Assembly: GCA_907164885.2 (NCBI GenBank)
Contig: OU015493.1
Location: 64,735,477 to 64,799,476 of the forward strand
Direction of reading: 5' to 3'
From: Dolomedes plantarius
Taxonomy: Eukaryota; Arthropoda; Arachnida; Araneae; Dolomedidae
DNA length: 64,000 bases
Under the pieces are notes generated by a model that was not told the origin of the DNA, ran no database searches, and saw nothing but the letters and a program-made list of their open reading frames with translations. The position numbers and the translations under genes were made by a program. Below are positions 57,546 to 64,000 of this stretch, in pieces (the stretch's first letter is position 1; every line of letters begins with the position of its first letter).

Positions 57546-57898
57546 TAAATTGATTGCTATGCACCAAGTTCATCCTTCACATTAGTCTTACTGTTATTTG
57601 TAATTTTTATTATATGATTATTATCCTTCGGTATCTTAATTTTTGGTGTGTAATTCGAATGTAACTATGGTTGATTTTAAGGAATAATTTTATAATTTCA
57701 AGGTGTCTTATTTACAACAACATATTTCTTTACTATGTTCCATATAGGTAGAAAAACAGATACATAAAAGGCCGAAAATTTGTTAGTGTATCTGTGTTTA
57801 CTCGCATAAAATGGTAAACTTCCAGGGGGGCGGTGAGTGATTTTTTCTCTGAAAAGGGAGCGGTAGGTCAAATAAGTTTGGGAACCCCTGCTCTAAGG

Positions 57899-58133
57899 GA
57901 GTCACTGTATCACCATCAAGACTTCAGCTTGTCACCACTTCCACACAGTCCGGCTGGAAACCGGGCGACGGCCCGGGCTAAGACTGACAATGGGCGTTGG
58001 GGCCTCGACTTTCGCCCTACGGCGTTGGCTTATGTTGCTCCATTTGTCCTAAACTAACTCGTACCTGTGTAACTCTGTGCAAGGTGGGATTATGATGCGC
58101 CGAGTAAACGACTGTCTTCAGGTACTACGTTTA
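57899..58133. other. Continuation of the sequence interrupted by the hAT element
   Basis: GC-richer, non-coding, continuous with 48673-48804 once the hAT and one target copy are removed. I cannot identify it. Confidence 0.5.
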
Positions 58134-58144
58134 TCGCATACCTA

Positions 58145-58503
58145 TTGTTGTTGTTGTTGTTGCTTATGCCACTTGACCGACCACAACATCAGGTCAAGTC
58201 CCGAAGGCTATGGGCAATGAAGATGCGGCTCCTGTTTTGACTGGCACCACAAGGGTAGGAGTCCGACTTGGCCAAAGGACCAGTTCCGTAATTTTGAACC
58301 GAGTCAAGTGACGCGACCAGAACACTTGAACCCGCACCTCAAGAGGTAAATTTGAGAACTTGGAGGACATTGTAGCCGCGACCTATTTTACTTGTTTCGG
58401 CCACCATTAGTGACCACGGCGGTGAATTTGCAGCGACGAGCATCGAACCAGGGACGTTCAGATCTCTGGCCCGCTGCTCTTGCCAACTGGGCCACCACGC
58501 CCT
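58145..58503 (-). mobile_element. tRNA-derived SINE with (CAA)n tail and 11-bp target duplication
   Basis: On the minus strand the head at 58503-58430 has TGGCCCAGTTGGCAAGAGC (box A) and CTGGTTCGATGCTC (box B). A body of about 270 bp follows, and the tail at the left end is (CAA)n, seen on the plus strand as (TTG)n at 58146-58162. TCGCATACCTA occurs at 58134-58144 and 58504-58514, the duplication made by target-primed insertion. It needs a LINE enzyme for movement. Confidence 0.88.
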
Positions 58504-58559
58504 TCGCATACCTAATCGGCGGAACGACGTATTATTCTGACTTGCGTTTCTTGCATATT

Positions 58560-58760
58560 GCAAACGGCAAACTCGGAGCAACCTGGTGGTTAGAGCAGCA
58601 GGATTCGGTACTGAGGAAGCTCGGTTCAAATCCCGACAAGCGCCATTGAATGCCCTCGGTCCTACGCCGGGTATGGTCACGCTAATAAATGTAGGCAGGA
58701 AAATCCCTCAGCGTGGTTTGTAAGAGTGGAAGGAGCCCCCCCCCCCCTCCAGATGTCGTC
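58560..58760 (+). mobile_element. tRNA-derived SINE
   Basis: ACCTGGTGGTTAGAGCAGCA (box A region) is followed by CTCGGTTCAAATCCCGAC (box B) at tRNA-like spacing on the plus strand. The body runs towards a C-run at 58737-58748. Target duplication not determined. It differs in sequence from the SINE just to its left. Confidence 0.6.
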
Positions 58761-60539
58761 TCTGGGATACTTGATCTAAATTGTGGTGGAACGCTTGCAG
58801 AAATTGGACTTCGACCCTTGTGGTGCCCAGTAGCAAGTGCTGAACCCGTAGCCACACCCCTTTAACCCTGCAAGCAGCATGCAGAGAGAAAGAGAGATTG
58901 CAAATGACAATCCGTTACGAAACACATAAAAACAGATACACGGAGCATATGGGCTAAAACTTAAATTCTTTGCCCTTAAAAATAGGCAGTTAAAAATATG
59001 TGTTCGCGATTTTTACTGCATTTTTATTACACGGGAGGAAAAAAAAGATATAAATAAATTTATAAGCGTTGGTGAAGACCTTGAAAATTACTGATGGGCA
59101 ATCGGATGGATTCATCGGAGTTAACATTTGCCCATTTTACAATAACCTTTAAGATCCATTCTATTAAAACATTTCCATTTGTAACGACGAGAAGGGACCA
59201 AAAACCATGAGCCCTGAAATTCAAAGCCAGCGACCTAAAAGCTAGATTATCGCGACATGTAAGGACATTTCATCTTTTAAATACCATTTCTTACAAAAAA
59301 AGAAAAGAGAGAGAGAAAAAAGAAGAGAACGAAGAAGAAGCAGATCGCCAGTAAAGTATTTAGGATGGCTCTTATGATCATGTGGGTATCGCTTTCGAAA
59401 AGTCTCCGTAATTTAAACGCAGTTATAATCAGTCATCATAATATACAAACCCCTGTAACAAACAGAAAGGAAATTTCGATAAGAATGGGATTTCTTTAAA
59501 AACTTTGCAACCAGAGATTACATACAATGATTATTTATATTAAATATTGAAGCTTTTATGGGGTATTACCCTAAAGACCATTTTCGAATTGTCTAGATGG
59601 CGATGATTTATTCGGACATTATTATTACATAGGATTTACATGATTAGGATGTTTATTAATCAATTTAATTTTTTTAAATTCTTTTAGGGTCACAAACATA
59701 GACATGTCAAAGAAGTTTATCGTAAATCTATCTATGTCATTCATCTTCTAAACAAAACCTTCTTTTCTTTTCAGCAGATATATTCAGATACATAAAAAAG
59801 AAAACTTTGAAGTGTTTTCATTCAATTAAATTGTACGTCAAAAAATTCTAAGAGAGTTTTTTTAAGCAAATTAATTGCGAATTTTTTGAAATTGAAAAAA
59901 CACTTTCCTTCGGGTAGGGAAATTTATGATTTAGATAAATTTCAAGAAGATGCTAAAAGGCATTCTTCATTCGAAATTCCTGACATTTTTTAAGCTATAT
60001 AATGTAGCTTTACATGGTGCAACACAAGTGGAAACGCTGAAGAAACTAATAAATGTGTTAAAAACAAATTAAAAGCCTCCGAAATTCCATGATTTCTATT
60101 GCTCTTTAAAATAATAAAAGCACGGCCAGACTCTCCTTATAAAACTTTTGGATTACTTACAAAGAAACAGTGCATAAGACGGGGAGATGGAATAAAAGAA
60201 AGAGAATGCAAAAATAGGCATTTTTAGTGCGCTCAACAGTCATAGATTTCACTCTAATTACGGACTATCCAGTAGGAATAGATTTTGCATTTGACGGACA
60301 AAACCTTTTCAAAACTAAAATTTCTTCACATTTAAATCGACAGCCAATTCAGCCAACAATTGTAAGATATTTTCTATCTCAGTCTTATTTATATAATATA
60401 GATGGAGCACCAGTATTTGCTTGTGTTCTGACTGATGTACTACCCCTGGTTTTGTTTAATGTTGTCCTTGTTTTCTGTTGTTCCGGTTTACATGTAAATT
60501 GTTATTACTGTGCCGTTCTTGTTAAATATAACCAAATGT
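58761..60539. other. AT-rich stretch, nothing recognised
   Basis: A purine-rich (GA)n-like patch lies at 59297-59345. An open frame at 60227-60559 has no recognisable motif and runs into the LINE fragment in another frame. No terminal repeats were seen. Confidence 0.5.
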
Positions 60540-61590
60540 TATCGTACAGTGGTGACTGATTCCCTAAATGTATTGGCGGGCTGTGTACCGTTAAATATAA
60601 GAGCTAAAATTAATAGTATAATATATGGAATTTATGATGAAGGAAAAGAATATGATATAAACGTAGAAGTGTTGAATGGGGATAATTGTGAGACCAGAGT
60701 TATTAGAAAAATTAGCATAAAAATTTTAAAGAGCCTGAACTGGTCGATGGATCGTCACCCTGAAACGAAGGTGAGTATTTATACAGATGGATCAAAAAAA
60801 GATGTAGAGTAGGAGCAGGTGTGGCGATTCACGATGAAAAAAGGATATAAAGAAATATTGAAAGAAAGAATTGCAGGTGGGAACTCTTATGTAGCGTAAC
60901 TACGAGCATTACAATTGGCAGTTCAAAGAATGAAAGAGAGAAAAAATCACCGAGTTTGATATATTTACAGATTCAAAGAGTGGTTTGGAAGCACTAAGAG
61001 CAATAAGCTACAGAGAGGACATAGTACAAGAAATAAAGAATATAATAATACAAGAAAATATGATAGTATATCTGCATTGGGTCAAGGCCCAGGTGGGCAT
61101 AGCAGAGAATGAGGAGGTAGACCAAGAAGCCAAAAATGCTACAGAAATGGAGGGAATAGGAGTCCAGTATAAGCAAACTAGAAAATCTTTGAAAATTAAA
61201 ATGAAAAAGTATGAAAAGAAACTATGGCAAGAAGAATGGAATGAAAGTCTAAAAGGCAGAAGATTCTATGAAATATTCAAGGAAGTAACAGAAGAAAGGC
61301 TAGTGGGTGACTTCAAGATTAATCAATTTATAACGGGTCATGGATGTGTTGGGGAATATCGAAGCAGATTTCACCAAAAATCAGATACATGTACCTGTGG
61401 AGATATCCAAACGTCAGACCACTGTTTATTCGACTGCCAACAGTTCAGGGACATAAGAAATAAATTGCCAGCGGATGTTAGAACATGGACAAAACATAAG
61501 TTTTATTGTGACTTTTACTGTAGAAGCTCCATTAGGAAGGTGGTCGGTATTCTTATGGATACTTGTATCTCCTTCTCTCATGCCACATAG
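60540..61590 (+). pseudogene. LINE ORF2 C-terminus: RNase H and zinc motif, frameshifted
   Basis: 60543-60600 reads TDSLNVLAGCVPLNIRAK, the region after the reverse transcriptase thumb. KVSIYTDGSKK at about 60770 gives the first RNase H Asp. After a stop at 60810-60812 and a frame change, a degraded Glu-block region precedes DSKSGLEALRAISYRE (60972-61017), and IVYLHWVKAQVGIAENEEVD supplies the His and last Asp. Near the end DTCTCGDIQTSDHCLFDCQQ is the C-terminal CCHC motif typical of this LINE group. The open segment ends at 61590. RNase H would remove the RNA template during target-primed insertion. The lesions make it inactive. Confidence 0.82.
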
Positions 61591-62235
61591 CAGTATTCTT
61601 CAGATGCAGGCTTGCAGATAACGTGCAGGTTACACAGCATTGCAAGTAAATAAATGTATGTAAGAAGTAGAATGGTTAATAATATAAGTTTGTAAAAAAA
61701 AAATCAATATATTGTATTGGTAAAGTGTTATATAATCACTGTAGCTTCAAAAATGTTTTTACATTTGGTAAGGTTTTAGAAATTACACAAAAGTTAGTAT
61801 ATAGGCATCAGTGTAAACAAATGTATAATTGTGTAAATAAGATTAGGTTAAATTGTATTGTTGTGTTTTCATAGAAAGTTAAGATTAAATACAATGATTT
61901 GAATCAGTAGAAATTTGTATTATTATACGTATGTAAATGTATTAGAGTAAATTGTATTTATGTGGTTGTATTTACGTAATTGTCAAGTTAAATTGTATTG
62001 CCATGTTGATATGTAAATTTGATTTATTTGATAGTATATAAATTTGATGTAATTATGAAAAAAAGTGTGAAATAGTAATAATTGTGTAATGATATTGTAA
62101 GCATTATAATGCGATCTGTAAAAATAAGAAAAAGAAAATAATAATAAGAAGGAGAAAAAGAAAGAAAAAAATAAGGAAAAGTGAACACAGAAATGGTGGT
62201 TGCCACTAAACTGCTAAATTTATATTAAAAAAAAA
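60540..62235 (+). mobile_element. 5'-truncated LINE with RNase H
   Basis: The end of a reverse transcriptase, a complete RNase H domain and a Cys/His C-terminus are followed by about 640 bp of AT-rich 3' UTR with an A-rich stretch near 62125-62180. Most of the element's 5' part is absent, as is usual for LINE insertions. The presence of RNase H suggests the I/R1-like group rather than the element at 7.7-12.3 kb. Confidence 0.75.
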
Positions 62236-62469
62236 TGTTAATGAATTATTAGACGGTCTTCGGCCTGTGGGCCGGGGTTGGAGGACCCGGAGTCCTTGAG
62301 CCAGTGTGTCCTAGTTGAGCAGGATTGCGCTCGGGACGATTAGTTATCTGATTATCCGTATACCTTAACGGTTGGACAGGCATTCAATTGAATCTCACTG
62401 TGCTTCAACAATAATCAGAACTAAGCATCTTTCGTGATTTGACGTTCAAGATTTAGGGAGTTTTAAGAC
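62236..62469. other. Spacer between two LINE relics
   Basis: A short GC-richer patch (CGGCCTGTGGGCCGGGG) at 62262-62278 can form a hairpin. Nothing else is seen. Confidence 0.4.
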
Positions 62470-63340
62470 GGAAAAATATTTCTTATTTAGGCATGTCCTT
62501 TGACAGAAAATTAACGTGTAGATTTCATGTCGAAAAGACTGTTAATTGGGCCTTGCATGGGTTGACGTTCTTGAGACGACTTGCAGGTTCTTAGAATAGT
62601 TTTTCTAGAGCGACTTTCAACTTAGCATATAAAGCTTTTATTCTGCCCATGATCACTTACGTTCTGATGTTGTGAACGTTTGATGCCTTCATCACAACAG
62701 ATAGTGAATTCGAGAGGCTTCACAATCAAGCTCTTCGTTTGATCACCGTAGCAGTGAAATCAATTCCAATAAATGCATTATTAATGAGCTCAATGAACGA
62801 CCCATTCAATCAACTGTTGAAGAAAGAGCCTTACTTTTGTTGGGGAAAATCGCGTCTTTCACTATGGAACTATTATACCTTTTTACACCAGAGGAATCTT
62901 AAAACTCATCACGTTTTTATGCAAAAAATCCTGCATCTGGAGGACTATTTCATTTTGAATTTTGAGACCAAACCCTTGATAACGCCTCTAATCCAACCAA
63001 TATCAAGGTATATTGGTTGGACCTCTTTCAAGTGCTTTCCAAGGAAAACACCTGGGATGCTGCTTTGGGATCCCTAACTTATGAAATTCTTAGTGCTCTC
63101 TATTCTGGAGAGGAGTGACTCCGTGTGTACCCTGACGGTTTTCCATATAAACGACTGGGCTAACGCAGGAGCAGGCATTTATTGCGAACTTATTTTCTTT
63201 CTATAACCTCGTAAGGTCCCAGCCAACTAACTGCCTTTGACGGAGAGATTGTGGCAATACGTTTGACTCTCTACAGGTTACCGCATTCTTACGTTACCTA
63301 GTAAAATTCAAAATTCCTTAATGAAACCATGGAGGAATTC
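62470..63340 (+). pseudogene. Jockey-like LINE ORF2 relic: reverse transcriptase C-terminus and RNase H start
   Basis: YLGMSFDRKLTWRFHVEKT begins near 62495, with WALHGLTFLRRLAG just after it. Then YKAFILPMITYVLM, RLHNQALRLITVAVKSIPIN and the open stretch at 62739-63077 follow the usual order of the reverse transcriptase C-terminal region in arthropod jockey-like elements. Further on, a YPDG block and GAGIYCEL near 63140-63195, then FDGEIVAIRLTLYRL near 63235-63280, are the first two RNase H blocks (Asp and Glu). Several frame changes. The 5' part and the end of RNase H are missing. Confidence 0.75.
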
Positions 63341-64000
63341 CCAGACTTTGAGTAACAACTAAAAGTAATAAAACGGCTCTAAGGTGCACTTGTCCACAAA
63401 CAACAATAAAACTTTTTTTTTTCTTGCAGGATTTTTTAGCTTTGCAGTAGATATTTTTATGCAATTTCTATTTCGCTTTTTGAGGTAGTTATCTTGACAC
63501 AACAATGCAACTTCATGTCAATGTAATTATACTAAAGTATAAACCATTTTGTTTGAGTCGATGAATGAAATGCATGTATACTAGTCTGGTCTGCTTCCAC
63601 AAATTCCGCATAACGTTACAAATCGGAAACAAACTGCAAATTCGAAACAACTATATAGCAGTCCATCCTAAGATTGCAGTCTTCTCGTATACTCTCCATC
63701 CATAAAATATTTTATACCATAATTACAAAAGATATTAACTGCGAATTTTGTGGACCGTGAAGGGTTCTGGAATTTTATATAAATGCGTTCTTATCATGAC
63801 TTTTTCCCCCTGCCATCAATGGTACTCAAAAAAGAGAGAGAGAGAAGTCGCTGGTGTTTTGAAAAGATTTAAAAGACCTTTTCAAACTACTTCGGAAATC
63901 CTTACGGAGCAAAATATATTTTCTTTAAAAACAAATTAAAAAAATGCTGAAAAAGCTTTAAAAGAATATCGCGCTCCGCCGAAATAAAAGTCCTTTTTCT
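63341..64000. other. AT-rich end of window, nothing recognised
   Basis: No coding or repeat signal apart from a short (GA)n run at 63831-63845. Confidence 0.5.

Noticed and set aside
60227..60559. Open frame of 110 codons with hydrophobic stretches
   Set aside because: No recognisable family and it overlaps the LINE in a different frame; chance is the simplest explanation.

Overview
This window is eukaryotic DNA from a repeat-rich, AT-rich genome. The Tc1/mariner, hAT, Harbinger, Helitron, Gypsy and jockey-like remains, together with tRNA-derived SINEs and long (AT)n tracts, point to an arthropod. The flavour of the Tc1 and hAT families suggests an arachnid such as a spider, but that is inference. 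I see no convincing host gene, no rRNA gene, no functional tRNA gene and no CRISPR array. Nearly every recognisable protein belongs to a transposable element, and all but one of the transposases I could read through are broken.

Layout. 0-7.3 kb holds a Tc1 element between two (AT)n tracts, a Tc1 3' stump, a MULE-type transposase with a single internal stop, a 281-bp hAT MITE with a perfect target duplication, and a Tc1 N-terminal relic. 7.7-12.3 kb is a decayed jockey-type LINE on the minus strand with a hAT MITE inside it. 12.56-13.86 kb is a complete Tc1/mariner element with an intact 367-codon transposase of DD41D type. 15.9-17.1 kb is another Tc1 in an (AT)n tract. 17.6-18.9 kb is an unassigned repeat with GGGGTAACTGG motifs. 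18.9-22.8 kb is a Tc1 split by a 2.7-kb LTR-type insertion.

24.8-43.6 kb is one tandem duplication. The unit is about 2.3 kb, ends in three degenerate ~330-bp subrepeats, and is present twice (A and B). Unit A gained a MITE. Unit B was opened by a 12.6-kb Gypsy element with 434-bp LTRs and, separately, by a 1.35-kb solo LTR. The Gypsy element contains gag but no visible pol. In its middle lies a two-gene Harbinger element (a MADF-BESS protein and the N-terminal exons of a transposase), itself invaded by two opposed maT-type mariners, a pogo/Tigger MITE and a small Gypsy that keeps only integrase.

44-48.8 kb holds a Tc1 relic, a possible Helitron-like repeat carrying a Harbinger MITE, a foldback repeat and a 72-bp hAT MITE. 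48.8-57.9 kb is a single hAT element, proven by matching termini and an 8-bp target duplication, swollen to 9.1 kb by a Helitron tail, a mariner, a Tc1 fragment with a MITE and a mariner with ~317-bp terminal repeats. 58.1-58.8 kb has two tRNA-derived SINEs. 60.5-63.3 kb has two LINE 3' halves with RNase H.

The elements do not form a pathway. Their nesting gives a relative order of insertion, and several junctions are resolved to the base by target-site duplications. I did not find a new functional system. The most unusual items are the interrupted tandem duplication, the intact DD41D element, the intron-rich Harbinger and the integrase-only Gypsy derivative.
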